Assembly: GCF_000092305.1 (NCBI RefSeq)
Contig: NC_014122.1
Span: 1,264,195 to 1,328,194 of the forward strand
Origin: Methanocaldococcus infernus ME
GTDB lineage: Archaea > AGJL01 > Methanococci > Methanococcales > Methanocaldococcaceae
Direction of reading: 5' to 3'
DNA: 64,000 nt
How positions within the stretch are numbered: the stretch's first letter is position 1; every line of letters begins with the position of its first letter. Below the pieces are notes generated by a model. The model was not told the origin of the DNA, did no database searches, and saw nothing but the letters and a program-made list of their open reading frames with translations. Below are positions 46,255 through 55,904 of this stretch, piece after piece. The position numbers and the translations under genes were made by a program.

Positions 46255-47790
46255 TTGAGTTATAAAGAGAGGGTTGTTAAAGGTATTACTTGGAATTTTT
46301 TACTTCTGATGTTATCCGCTCCTATTGGTTATCTAGTTAGGGTTCTTTATGCTAATGAGCTTCCTAAGTTGGATGTTGGTTTATTCTATGCTGTTTTGGA
46401 TTTTTGTTGTATGGTAGCTATTTTTAAAGACTTAGGTTTAAGTGCAGCTTTAGTAAGATTTATTCCTAAGTTTTTACATGAGAAAAGAAAAGATTTGATT
46501 AAGTCAACTATAATAAGTGTAGGCCTCTTACAAACTTCCATATCTTTAATAATAACTTTAATAATTATTATTATAGCCCCAATTATTGCTGAGTATTATA
46601 TAAACAATAGAGGTCAATTTACAGGACATTTAGACTTTGTTGTTAATGTTTTAATTATTTTAAGTATTGGTTATTGGTTTCAGAGTATTATGGATGTTAT
46701 TTCAAGGAGTATATTAGGATTTCAAAATCAGAAATATTATGGAACTATAAGTTTTGTTAGAGTCTCTTTAATTTTATTATTTTCTTTAATTTTTATATTT
46801 TTATTTAATATTCACAATGCATTATCTCCCACTTATGCCTACACAATAACTCCAATAGTTTTAATAATTATATATGGACATATATTTATAAAAAAAATAT
46901 TTCCTAACTTTTTTAGAGAGAAATTAATTTTTTCTAAAAGTTTAGTTAAGGATCTATTTTCTTATGGACTTCCTTTAATGTTTGGTAGTGCCAGTGGCTT
47001 AATTTTAGGCTACTTAGATGGAATTTGTCTAACTTACTTTACAGGCCTAAATGCTGTTGCTGATTATAGGAATGTAGCTATGCCTACAACCTTAGTTTTA
47101 TCTTATTTAGCTTCGGCAATACATTCTGTTCTCTTTCCAATGAGTTCTGAACTTTGGGAAAAGGGGTATAAAAGGTATATAAAGTTAGCACTTGAAAAAA
47201 TAAGCTTATACACTTTTATTATCATTTTACCAATGGGTATATTAACAGCATATTTTTCAGAAATAATAGTAAAATTATTTTTTAATCTTCAATATTTGTC
47301 TGCAGTTCCAGCTATGAGAATTTTAAGTTTTGGAATAATTTTTATGAGTTTAAATAGAGTAGGATTTACAATTCTAAATGGAATAGGGAAATCTTTTTTG
47401 TCTATTAAAATATTATATATTGGAGCTTTTTTCAATTTAATATTTAATATTTTATTAATCCCTAAGTTTGGAACAATTGGGGCTTCAATAGCAACAACTC
47501 TTAGCTATTTTTTAATGTGGTTTCTATTAGTTAAGTTTATATATAAATTCTTAGATGTAAATTATAAAAAATTAATAAAAAATTTTGTTGTTATAATTAT
47601 AATAGGCACTTTAAGTTTAATTCTGCTAATTTTAATAATGAAATTTTTAAATAATGTTAATATACTACTAAAACTTATATTTGGAATAATTATTTATGTT
47701 ATTATTTATTTAGCAGGGATTTTATTATTAAAAATTATTGATTTCGACGAAATTCTAGAAATTCTAAATAAATTGAGGAGATTTAAATGA
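46255..47790 (+). CDS. polysaccharide/oligosaccharide flippase (Wzx-like)
   Basis: About 511 residues with twelve to fourteen predicted transmembrane helices, in the MATE-like flippase superfamily. It is expected to move lipid-linked glycans across the membrane. Landmarks are GITWNFLLLMLSAPIGYLVR at the N-terminus and SYGLPLMFGSASGLILGYLD in the middle. The start is the TTG at 46255 after GGTGAAGTTA; a nearly identical copy of its first 50 codons at 62.4 kb begins with ATG at the same codon. Base composition is more AT-rich than in the upstream GTPase, suggesting acquisition. Confidence 0.88.
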   Translation: MSYKERVVKGITWNFLLLMLSAPIGYLVRVLYANELPKLDVGLFYAVLDFCCMVAIFKDLGLSAALVRFIPKFLHEKRKDLIKSTIISVGLLQTSISLIITLIIIIIAPIIAEYYINNRGQFTGHLDFVVNVLIILSIGYWFQSIMDVISRSILGFQNQKYYGTISFVRVSLILLFSLIFIFLFNIHNALSPTYAYTITPIVLIIIYGHIFIKKIFPNFFREKLIFSKSLVKDLFSYGLPLMFGSASGLILGYLDGICLTYFTGLNAVADYRNVAMPTTLVLSYLASAIHSVLFPMSSELWEKGYKRYIKLALEKISLYTFIIILPMGILTAYFSEIIVKLFFNLQYLSAVPAMRILSFGIIFMSLNRVGFTILNGIGKSFLSIKILYIGAFFNLIFNILLIPKFGTIGASIATTLSYFLMWFLLVKFIYKFLDVNYKKLIKNFVVIIIIGTLSLILLILIMKFLNNVNILLKLIFGIIIYVIIYLAGILLLKIIDFDEILEILNKLRRFK

Positions 47791-49112
47791 AAATCTCAGT
47801 AATAGGGACAGGTTATGTTGGCTTAATTCAAGCTGTTGGTTTAGCAGAGTTAGGATTTGAGGTTGTTGGGGTAGATATAGATAGTAGTAAAGTTAAATTA
47901 TTAAATAAAGGAGAATGTCCTCTATATGAAGAAGGTTTAGAGAGTCTCTTAAAAAAACATGTAAATAAAAATTTAACTTTCACAACTTCTTATGAGCCAA
48001 TAAAAGATTCTGATGTTATCTTTGTATGTGTTGGGACCCCTCAAGATAAAGATGGAAATGCTGATCTTAGATATCTAATTTCAGCAATAAAAAAAATTAA
48101 AGAGACTATTGACAAAGATAAATATAAAGTTGTAGTTATAAAGTCAACTGTACCAGTGGGAACAAATAGGAAGGTTAAAGAACTTTTAAAAGGCTACAAT
48201 GTTGATGTTGTCTCAAATCCAGAGTTTTTAAGGGAAGGCTTAGCTGTCAAGGACTTTTTTGAGCCTGATAGGATAGTTTTAGGGTTTGAAAATTTAGAGA
48301 ATAAGAAACCAATTGAAATTATGGAGAAGGTTTATGAATATTTTAAGAGTAAAGGAGTTCCTCTTATTATTACAGATTGGGAAACCTCTGAGCTAATAAA
48401 GTATGCTTCAAATGCCTTCTTGGCTACAAAGATCTCATTTATAAATGAGCTGGCAAAGTTAGCTGACAAGGTTGGAGCTGACATAAAGGTTATAAGTAAA
48501 GCTATGGGCTTAGATCCAAGGATAGGAGACAAATTTTTAAATGCTGGGATTGGCTATGGAGGGAGTTGTTTTCCGAAAGATGTAAATGCTTTAATATATC
48601 AATTTATTGATAATAATGTTGAACCCCTGTTAATAAAAGCAACAAAAGAAGTTAATGAGAGGCAAATTATTTGGTTCTTCAACAAAATAAAAAGCTACTA
48701 CAAAAACCTAAATGGAAAAACTTTTGCCATCTTAGGGTTGGCTTTTAAGCCAAACACTGATGATCTAAGGGAAAGTAGAGCCATAAAGTTAATAGACATG
48801 CTCTTAAAGGAAGGAGCCATTGTTAAAGGCTTTGACTATGTTGATAAGGCAAGAGAAAATACAAGAAATTTATATAAGTTAAAACTATGGAGAGATTATG
48901 GCTACAACATCTTTATCTTAGATGATCTATATGAGACTGTTAAAGATGTTGATGGAATAATAATAGCTACTGAATACAACTTTAATAAGGAAGATTGGGA
49001 AAAAATTTCTAAGTTAGTTAAAGAAAAAGTTATCTTTGATGGAAGGAATGTTTTAGAGCCTGAAAAGGTTAAGAAGTTAGGATTTAAATACTTTGGGGTA
49101 GGTAGAAGATGA
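47787..49112 (+). CDS. UDP-glucose 6-dehydrogenase family protein
   Basis: A 441-residue NAD-dependent nucleotide-sugar dehydrogenase that oxidises C6 to a uronic acid. Features are GTGYVGLIQAVGLAELGFEV at the N-terminus, VCVGTPQDKDGNADLRYL, the catalytic cysteine in GIGYGGSCFPKD and the C-terminal LGLAFKPNTDDLRESRA. UDP-glucose is the most likely substrate, since the next gene is a GlcA-epimerase-like enzyme. It overlaps its neighbours by 4 bases on both sides. Confidence 0.92.
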   Translation: MKISVIGTGYVGLIQAVGLAELGFEVVGVDIDSSKVKLLNKGECPLYEEGLESLLKKHVNKNLTFTTSYEPIKDSDVIFVCVGTPQDKDGNADLRYLISAIKKIKETIDKDKYKVVVIKSTVPVGTNRKVKELLKGYNVDVVSNPEFLREGLAVKDFFEPDRIVLGFENLENKKPIEIMEKVYEYFKSKGVPLIITDWETSELIKYASNAFLATKISFINELAKLADKVGADIKVISKAMGLDPRIGDKFLNAGIGYGGSCFPKDVNALIYQFIDNNVEPLLIKATKEVNERQIIWFFNKIKSYYKNLNGKTFAILGLAFKPNTDDLRESRAIKLIDMLLKEGAIVKGFDYVDKARENTRNLYKLKLWRDYGYNIFILDDLYETVKDVDGIIIATEYNFNKEDWEKISKLVKEKVIFDGRNVLEPEKVKKLGFKYFGVGRR

Positions 49113-50086
49113 AATATAAAACTATTTTAGTTACTGGAAGTGCTGGATTTATAGGCTTTCATCTAAGTAAATATTTATTGGAAAATTATGATGTTAATGT
49201 TATAGGAATAGACAATTTAAATAACTATTATAATCCTCTACTAAAAGAGAAGAGAAATGAGATCTTAAAAAGCTATGAGGATTACAGCTTTATAAAATTG
49301 GATTTCTCAGATTGGGATACATTATTTAAAAGTTTAAAAGATAAAGAAATTGACTTAATTGTTCATCTTGGGGCTCAGGCAGGAGTTAGATACTCTCTAA
49401 GAAATCCCTGGGCTTATATAAGGAGTAATGATATGGGAACTCTAAACATCTTTGAGCTTGCAAGAAGGTTAGATATTGAGAAAGTTGTTTATGCTTCTTC
49501 CTCTTCAGTATATGGAGGGAATAAAAAAGTTCCTTTTTCTGAGGAGGATAGGGTTGATAAGCCAATCTCTCTTTATGCTGCTACAAAGAGAGCTAATGAG
49601 TTGATGGCCTATACTTATCATCATCTATATGGAATTAAGATGATTGGGCTAAGATTTTTTACAGTCTATGGTGAGTATGGAAGGCCAGATATGGCATTTT
49701 GGAAGTTTGCTAAGAACATTTTATTAGAGAAGCCAATAGAAGTTTATAACTATGGAAAGATGGAGAGAGACTTTACTTACATCTCTGATGTGGTAGATGG
49801 AATAATAAAGAGTATTGAGAAAGATTTTGACTATGAAATTTTTAACTTGGGTAATGATAATCCTGTTAATTTAGAGTATGCCATCTCTTTAATGGAGAAA
49901 TACTTAGGGAAGAAAGCTATTAAAGATTATAAACCTATACAGCCAGGAGATGTTGAAAGAACCTGGGCTGACTTAAGAAAGAGTAGAGAACTTTTAGGTT
50001 ATGATCCTAAGGTTAAGATAGAGGAAGGTTTGAAAAGATTTTGTTGGTGGTTTTTGGAGAATAAAGATTGGACTTTAAAGATTTAG
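49109..50086 (+). CDS. NAD-dependent UDP-sugar 4-epimerase (UDP-glucuronate type)
   Basis: A 325-residue short-chain dehydrogenase with VTGSAGFIGFHLSKYLL, LGAQAGVRYSLRNPWAYI, the SSSSVYGG serine block and the YAATKRANELM catalytic pair. The region VRYSLRNP and the NLNNYYNPLLKEKR stretch resemble UDP-glucuronate 4-epimerases. Together with the dehydrogenase upstream it would make UDP-galacturonate. It is the last intact gene before a decayed segment. Confidence 0.88.
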   Translation: MKYKTILVTGSAGFIGFHLSKYLLENYDVNVIGIDNLNNYYNPLLKEKRNEILKSYEDYSFIKLDFSDWDTLFKSLKDKEIDLIVHLGAQAGVRYSLRNPWAYIRSNDMGTLNIFELARRLDIEKVVYASSSSVYGGNKKVPFSEEDRVDKPISLYAATKRANELMAYTYHHLYGIKMIGLRFFTVYGEYGRPDMAFWKFAKNILLEKPIEVYNYGKMERDFTYISDVVDGIIKSIEKDFDYEIFNLGNDNPVNLEYAISLMEKYLGKKAIKDYKPIQPGDVERTWADLRKSRELLGYDPKVKIEEGLKRFCWWFLENKDWTLKI

Positions 50087-50129
50087 ATTTAAAAATTTAA
50101 GATATAGAGCTTTTTAGTGGTGGTACCTC

Positions 50130-50554
50130 ATGAGTAATAACATAAAAATTTGTGTTGTTGGCTTAGGATATGTTGGCTTACCTTTAGCATTAGTTAAAAT
50201 TTATGGGACAAATTAGCTTTATTTAATGAGTTTTCTATGTTATTTGATAAGTTGAGATAGATAGATAGTAAATTTTGAGATTTTGTCTATCCTGGATTTG
50301 TTGGAGGACATTATATTTCATATTGATCCTTACTATTTAGCATTCTAAATCTATGGAAGGAGATTATTCCTAAAGCTAATTATAGTTGAGAGGAGAATTA
50401 ATAAGGACATTACTTATATTTATAGCCAAATAAAATTATTAAATTGTTAATAAAAAATAATAAGTCAGTTAATAATGCAAAAATATTAATATTAGGAGAT
50501 ATTTATAAAGAGAATATACCAGATTTGAGAGAGTCAAAAATAATAAATAACTAA
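50130..50554 (+). pseudogene. remnant of UDP-ManNAc/UDP-sugar dehydrogenase (WecC-like)
   Basis: A good ATG and a GGTGG-type site introduce MSNNIKICVVGLGYVGLPLA, the NAD-binding start of a nucleotide-sugar dehydrogenase of the WecC type. After about 30 codons the frame breaks. Later fragments in shifting frames are recognisable: PGFVGGHYIS and IDPYYLA (50290-50335), then AKILILGDIYKENIPDLRES (50480-50540), which normally lies near residue 320. Most of the gene is deleted. It fills the 510-base gap between the epimerase and the dGTPase-like gene. Confidence 0.8.
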
Positions 50555-50596
50555 ATATATATTATCAACATATAATTATTATTCTGGTGATACTTT

Positions 50597-52039
50597 ATGA
50601 ATTTTTTAGAGAGAAGAATAATAAAAGAAAATGGATTTGAAGATGATAGATCCCCATACTTAAGAGATAGGGATAGGATATTATTTTCCAGATCGTTTAG
50701 AAGGTTAGGATTTAAGACTCAGATAATAACACCTATTAAAAAAGAAATAAATGACCATATCAGAAATAGACTTACTCATTCATTAGAAGTTTTGCAAATA
50801 TCTACTTCTATAGCTAGATATATTAATAAGGAATATAAAAAATATAAATTAGATATTAGCTTATGTGAGGCAATAAGTTTAGGTCATGATATTGGTCATT
50901 GTCCTTATGGTCATATTGGAGAAAAAGCTATATTTAAGTTTGTTTTTGATGAAAATAACAATGAAAAGGATGACAAAGATCCAAAAAATAATTTTAAAGG
51001 AAAACTTAGACATAATTTTCAAAGTCTTAAAGTATGTTGTTTTTTAGAAAAACAATATTATCCTGATTTTTATGGGTTAAATTTAACAGTAGCTACATTA
51101 GATGGAATTTTTAAGCATACTAAAATGAGCAAAGAAGAATTAGATGAGTATAATAAAATATTTAGCAGATATTGTGATGTTTTTTGGAAAGAGAATGAAG
51201 AAATGTCTAAAAATATAGATATATATGTTCTTGACTACTTTAAAACACTTTTTGAATATAGATCTCCTTACACAATAGAAGGAATTTGTGTAGCATTATC
51301 TGATGAAATTGCACAAATATGTCATGATGTTGAGGATTTAAGAAGAATAGGTGGAATATTTTGTATTAATATTATTAATGATGTTTATGAGGAGATTAAA
51401 AAGAAGTTAGAGGAATTAATATCCAAAGAAAGTTTTGAAGAAAATATTAAAAAAATATTTGATGAATTTAAAGAAGCGTATAACAATTCCAATATAATAA
51501 AAGTTGAAAGATTATATACAAAAATAATAATAAAATTAGCATTATCTTCAATTTCAAAAATATTATTTAAATTAAAAGAAGACACTAGTGAAGATGATTG
51601 GAAAGAATTAATTAGAGATTATCATCTTGGTAGTTTTGATGATTTAATAAATATTATTGAAAAGAAAAAGGTAGAAATAGATGAAATTAATATCTACATA
51701 TTAAAACTATTTGAAGACATCCAAAATATAATAAAGAACTCTCTTGATGATCATAATATTGCTCGTTGGGATGTAAAAGGAAAAGATCTTTATTTAGAGC
51801 TATGCAAATATTTATATGATATTATGAAAGATCAACATGATATTTTCAAAATATTTCCAAAAAATATGAGGAAACATTTAAAATTGTCATATAAAGTAGG
51901 GAAAAAATTAGAAGAAGATTATAAAATTGGAGATTTGAGATTTAAAGTACCTATTTGGGATTATTTAGCAGGAATGACTGATAGTTATATTATAAAAGAG
52001 TATGAATCAATAATATTTAAAAAAGTAAATATTTTATAA
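50597..52039 (+). CDS. dGTPase-like HD-domain triphosphohydrolase
   Basis: A 480-residue HD-superfamily protein like deoxyguanosine triphosphate triphosphohydrolase, which cuts dNTPs to nucleosides and triphosphate. The N-terminus has RSPYLRDRDRILFSRSFRRL, the family opening. The metal ligands fit H in RLTHSLEV, HD in SLGHDIGHCPYGHIGEKA and a later D in ICVALSDEIAQICHDVEDL. The long helical C-terminus is typical. GGTGATACTTT precedes the ATG. It is very AT-rich and flanked by remnants. A defence or nucleotide-pool role is possible; it has no evident link to glycan synthesis. Confidence 0.85.
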   Translation: MNFLERRIIKENGFEDDRSPYLRDRDRILFSRSFRRLGFKTQIITPIKKEINDHIRNRLTHSLEVLQISTSIARYINKEYKKYKLDISLCEAISLGHDIGHCPYGHIGEKAIFKFVFDENNNEKDDKDPKNNFKGKLRHNFQSLKVCCFLEKQYYPDFYGLNLTVATLDGIFKHTKMSKEELDEYNKIFSRYCDVFWKENEEMSKNIDIYVLDYFKTLFEYRSPYTIEGICVALSDEIAQICHDVEDLRRIGGIFCINIINDVYEEIKKKLEELISKESFEENIKKIFDEFKEAYNNSNIIKVERLYTKIIIKLALSSISKILFKLKEDTSEDDWKELIRDYHLGSFDDLINIIEKKKVEIDEINIYILKLFEDIQNIIKNSLDDHNIARWDVKGKDLYLELCKYLYDIMKDQHDIFKIFPKNMRKHLKLSYKVGKKLEEDYKIGDLRFKVPIWDYLAGMTDSYIIKEYESIIFKKVNIL

Positions 52040-52063
52040 TATTATGATTATTAGGGATTATAA

Positions 52064-53953
52064 ATGTGTGGTATAAATGGAATAATTAGATTTAATGGAA
52101 AAGTTGAGAAAGAAGAAATTTTAAAGATGAATAAAGCCATTAAACATAGAGGGCCTGATGATGAAGGAGCTTTTGTTAGTAATAACATTGGCTTAGGACA
52201 TGTTAGATTAGCTATTCTTGATTTATCTGAGAAAGGGCATCAGCCAATGGGTTTAACTAAGGAAGGGAAGATAATTTATAAAGATGATGAGTTAGAGAAA
52301 GCAGATTATATTATTGTTTATAATGGAGAGGTTTATAACTATAAGGAGTTAATAGAAAAATTTAACCTAAAAACTGAAACTGGAACTGACACTGAAATTA
52401 TTTTAAGACTTTATCAAAAACTTGGCTTTGATTGTGTTAAAGAGTTTAATGGCATGTGGGCTTTTGCTATTTATGATAAAGAGAAAAATATCTTGTTTTG
52501 CTCAAGAGATAGGCTTGGAGTTAAGCCTTTCTATTACTATTGGGATGGAGAAGAGTTTATTTTTTCCTCTGAGTTAAAGGGAATCTTAGCAGTTAAAAAG
52601 TTAAACAAGAAGGAGAATATAAATAAAGAGGCTGTTCAACTTTACTTTGCTCTTGGCTTTATCCCCTCTCCTTGGACTATTTATAACAAAACTTTTAAGT
52701 TAGAAGCAGCTCACAACTTAGTCTTAGATTTAGCTAAAAGAGAAATAAAAAAATGGAGATATTGGGAGTTGCCAAAATACAACCCAATTTATGATAAAAA
52801 GAAATTAATAGAGGAAGGGAAAAAGCTTTTAGAAGATGCTGTAAGAATAAGAATGAGAAGTGATGTTCCAGTTGGGGCTTTTTTAAGCGGTGGCTTAGAT
52901 AGCTCAACAGTTGTAGCTGTTATGAGTAAATTTACTGATTTAAAGAAGTTACATACTTTTTCTATAGGCTTTGAGGGAAAATATGATGAAACTCCTTACA
53001 TAAAGACGGTTGTTGATCATTTAAAAACTCAGCATCATCATTATTATTTCAAAGAGAAGGATTTTGAAGAATTAATTGATAAATATGTTTGGATTTATGA
53101 TGAGCCTTTTGGAGACTATTCTGGCTTTCCTACTTATAAAGTTAGTGAGCTTGCTAAGAAATATGTTACTGTATGTCTAAGTGGAGATGGTGGAGATGAA
53201 GTTTTTGCTGGTTACATGAATCATTTAGCTGCAAGAAGATATGAATTAATCAAGAGAATACCCAAAATTTTGAGGAAAGCTTTATATTTAATATTAAGTA
53301 AGTTAAATAAGCAAAAAAAATTAAATAGCTTTTTCAGTTTGACTACTTTAACTGAAGCTTTAAGACTCTCTTTAATGGCAGATTTTAAATTTTATTCAGA
53401 AGCCTTTGAAAGTGAAAGAATTTCTCCAAAGGTATTTAAAAACTGGAGTGAAAACAACTTAAAATATTCTTTAAGAGTTTCTAATAATTGCTTTGCTGAA
53501 GCTATTAGAGTCTATGATTTGCTTTTTAATACTTTATCTGATCATTTCTTAGTTAAAGTGGATAGAGCTTCAATGGCCAATGCCTTAGAAGTTAGAAGCC
53601 CTTTCTTAGATTATAGATTTGCTGAATTTTCACAAAAAATTCCAATAGAGTGGAAAGTTAATTTATTTAAAACTAAAAAGTTAATGAGAGAAATTATTGA
53701 AAATTATCTTCCTAAGGAGATAGTTAATAGAGGTAAGTGGGGCTTTACCCCACCATTAGAGGAGTGGATACTGAAAGAGAAATATTTGAAGGAAATAGAA
53801 AATAATTTAAAAGTTTTAAAAGAAATAGATAAAGAACTTTATAATTTTTTTAAAGAAAAAGTTTTAAAGAATAAGGATCAGAAAATATATAAGATTTATT
53901 TGATTAGATTATTTATATTTATAAAGTGGTGGGAAAGATGGACAAAAAATTAG
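52064..53953 (+). CDS. asnB: asparagine synthase-like glutamine amidotransferase
   Basis: A 629-residue class II glutamine-dependent synthetase. The N-terminal Ntn hydrolase starts MCGINGI, so Cys2 is the nucleophile, with IKHRGPDDEGAF and VYNGEVYNYKEL. The synthetase domain has the PPi loop GAFLSGGLDSSTVVAVM and CLSGDGGDEVFAGYMNH. In surface-glycan loci such enzymes often amidate a uronic acid carboxylate instead of making asparagine. The adjacent UDP-uronate genes make that attractive, though it is not shown. Confidence 0.88.
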   Translation: MCGINGIIRFNGKVEKEEILKMNKAIKHRGPDDEGAFVSNNIGLGHVRLAILDLSEKGHQPMGLTKEGKIIYKDDELEKADYIIVYNGEVYNYKELIEKFNLKTETGTDTEIILRLYQKLGFDCVKEFNGMWAFAIYDKEKNILFCSRDRLGVKPFYYYWDGEEFIFSSELKGILAVKKLNKKENINKEAVQLYFALGFIPSPWTIYNKTFKLEAAHNLVLDLAKREIKKWRYWELPKYNPIYDKKKLIEEGKKLLEDAVRIRMRSDVPVGAFLSGGLDSSTVVAVMSKFTDLKKLHTFSIGFEGKYDETPYIKTVVDHLKTQHHHYYFKEKDFEELIDKYVWIYDEPFGDYSGFPTYKVSELAKKYVTVCLSGDGGDEVFAGYMNHLAARRYELIKRIPKILRKALYLILSKLNKQKKLNSFFSLTTLTEALRLSLMADFKFYSEAFESERISPKVFKNWSENNLKYSLRVSNNCFAEAIRVYDLLFNTLSDHFLVKVDRASMANALEVRSPFLDYRFAEFSQKIPIEWKVNLFKTKKLMREIIENYLPKEIVNRGKWGFTPPLEEWILKEKYLKEIENNLKVLKEIDKELYNFFKEKVLKNKDQKIYKIYLIRLFIFIKWWERWTKN

Positions 53954-54386
53954 AACTATATGAGGAAATATACAAAAGCAATTTTAGTTTTGGGAAAATT
54001 GGAAAAAGTTTTTAAAAAAACTCAATAAACAAAAAATAAAGGTTTTCCTTTTAGTAGTTATGATTGGTTAAAAATTAAAAAACTATACAACAAATCGCCA
54101 AAATATCTTAAAAAATTATTTGAAATTATACGCCTTTTATAATATTTTGGCAATTATTGTAGTTAGAAAAACTAATCCAATTAAGTATATAAAAAATTAT
54201 GAAAATCTTTCTAGGAGTATGGATTTTTGGACAGATTTAGTTGACGGGTTAGGAGGCTATCCTTATGAATTTGCTTCTGTTGAAGAAATAAAAAGTTTCT
54301 TTTTAAAAAGGAATTTTAAAGTTGTTAAAATTAAAAAAAGTGATGGATATGGATGTAATGAATTTTTATTTATGAAATTATGCTAA
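53944..54386 (+). pseudogene. truncated SAM-dependent methyltransferase remnant
   Basis: The intact tail (about 54120-54386) contains SMDFWTDLVDGLGGYPYEFA and DGYGCNEFLFMK, the C-terminal signature of a methyltransferase family common in glycan loci. Upstream only scraps remain in other frames, for example EIYKSNFSFGKIGKSF near 53965 and DWLKIKKLYNKSPKYLKKL near 54064. The SAM-binding N-terminal fold is absent. It fills the gap between the asnB-like gene and the next glycosyltransferase. Confidence 0.72.
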
Positions 54387-54395
54387 GTGATAGTT

Positions 54396-55607
54396 ATGGA
54401 TAGAAATATCTTAATTGTAATATCCTCATTAAAAAAAGGAGGTGGAGCTGAAAAAGTAGCTTATACTTTAGGAAATTTATTAGAAAAGGTCAATTTTAAA
54501 GTTTATTTTTTAAACTTTTATAAATATAAAGAAGAATATTTTTTTAATAGAAAATTTTATTTAAATGAAAAATTAGAACATTCAATTTTTTCTAAATTAA
54601 AAAAATTAGTTGTTAGAGCCAAAAATATAGCTAGGTTTTCTAAAATAAATAAAATAAATTTAATAATCTCATTTATGGAGGAAGCAAATTTTTCCTCTAT
54701 TTTAGCAAAGACATTTAATAATAATTTGAAAGTAATTATTTCTATACGTCAAGACGTTTCGGTTTACACTTTTTTGTATAGATTCTTAATTAAACTTCTC
54801 TACCCAAAAGCAGATAAAATAGTTGCAGTCTCAAAAGAAATAGAGGAAATACTAATCAAAGAATACAAAATTCCAAAAGAAAAAATAAAAACAATTTACA
54901 ACCCACATTCAATAGAGGAATATCAAAAGCTTTCAAAAGAGCCTTTAGAAGAAAAATATAAAGAAATATTTAAAGATTCTTTCGTTTTTATAAACATTGG
55001 AAGATTAACAGAACAAAAGGGACAATGGTTCTTAATCAGAGCGTTTAAGAAAGTTTCTGAAAGACATCCAGAGGCTAAGTTAATAATTTTAGGGGAGGGG
55101 GGGTTAAGAAATAAATTAGAAAAACTAATAAAAAAACTAAACTTAGAAGATAAAGTTTTCTTACTTGGAAGACAAGATAATGTTTTTAAGTTTTTGAAGA
55201 ATAGTGACTGTTTCGTTTTTTCTTCATTATGGGAGGGCTTGCCAAATACGGTTATAGAAGCTTTGAGTGTTAACCTACCAATTATCTCAACAGATTGTAA
55301 AACTGGACCGAGAGAAATTTTAGCTCCTGAATTAGATATAGGAGAAGAAATTAATTATCCTTACTATGGAAAGTATGGAATTTTAACTAAACCGTTTCCA
55401 AGAAGATACATTTTTAAAACTTTAGATGAAGAACCTTTAATTGAAGAGGAGAAAATATTAGCTGAGTTAATGATTAAAATAATTAAAGATAAAGAGTTGA
55501 GAGAGAAATATAGTAATGGTTTAGAGAGAGCTAAAGATTTTGATATTGATAAGATAGTTAAAGAGTGGGAAGGAGTAATTAAGAAAGTATTAAATAATAA
55601 AAATTAA
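54396..55607 (+). CDS. GT4-family glycosyltransferase, copy 1
   Basis: About 403 residues. The N-terminus has ISSLKKGGGAEKVAYTLGNL, the acceptor-side block of GT4 enzymes. The donor half contains INIGRLTEQKGQWFLIRAFK and SLWEGLPNTVIEALSVNLPI with the E-x7-E pair. From residue 128 to near the end it is identical to the inverted copy at 57374-58621, while the first 127 residues differ. The start is the ATG at 54396, preceded by AAGTGATAGTT. It probably uses the same donor sugar as copy 2 but a different acceptor. Confidence 0.88.
   Translation: MDRNILIVISSLKKGGGAEKVAYTLGNLLEKVNFKVYFLNFYKYKEEYFFNRKFYLNEKLEHSIFSKLKKLVVRAKNIARFSKINKINLIISFMEEANFSSILAKTFNNNLKVIISIRQDVSVYTFLYRFLIKLLYPKADKIVAVSKEIEEILIKEYKIPKEKIKTIYNPHSIEEYQKLSKEPLEEKYKEIFKDSFVFINIGRLTEQKGQWFLIRAFKKVSERHPEAKLIILGEGGLRNKLEKLIKKLNLEDKVFLLGRQDNVFKFLKNSDCFVFSSLWEGLPNTVIEALSVNLPIISTDCKTGPREILAPELDIGEEINYPYYGKYGILTKPFPRRYIFKTLDEEPLIEEEKILAELMIKIIKDKELREKYSNGLERAKDFDIDKIVKEWEGVIKKVLNNKN
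54778..55596 (+). repeat. 819-base inverted duplicate, left copy
   Basis: This segment is the reverse complement of 57397-58215. The ends were set by eye: identity begins at ATAGATTC and ends at ATTAAATA on both copies. The two spans have equal length, and the encoded proteins are identical throughout. It covers the C-terminal two thirds of two glycosyltransferase genes. Such identity implies recent duplication or continuing gene conversion. Confidence 0.92.
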
Positions 55608-55904
55608 AATAATTTTGTAATATCATAGAATAACTATAGATGATAAAGGTAAGGTATAAAATACAATGCTTGTTATGATGAATACAAAAATATAAAGTAA
55701 ATTTAGTAATATATTAAAATATAAAGTAAAGAAGTTTTTATTGCTTCAGAATGATAATATGAAAATAATAGTCTTAAGACTTATTACTAAGTACATAGAA
55801 TGCAATTAAGTATGGTAAACATATTTAAAGTGCGTTATTTTGAAGAATTTAGTAAAAAGTTAGCAAGATATGGTGTAAAGGGTCATGTAATAAATTTTGA
55901 TATA
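55608..55904. other. non-coding segment beside insertion-sequence remnants
   Basis: About 300 bases of AT-rich sequence after glycosyltransferase copy 1. A short frame at 55813-55920 (MVNIFKVRYFEEFSKKLARY...) runs on the plus strand into the tail of the IS1-like remnant; it may be a scrap of a gene but matches nothing I know. A motif AATATAAAGTAAA occurs twice near 55690-55730. Confidence 0.35.
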
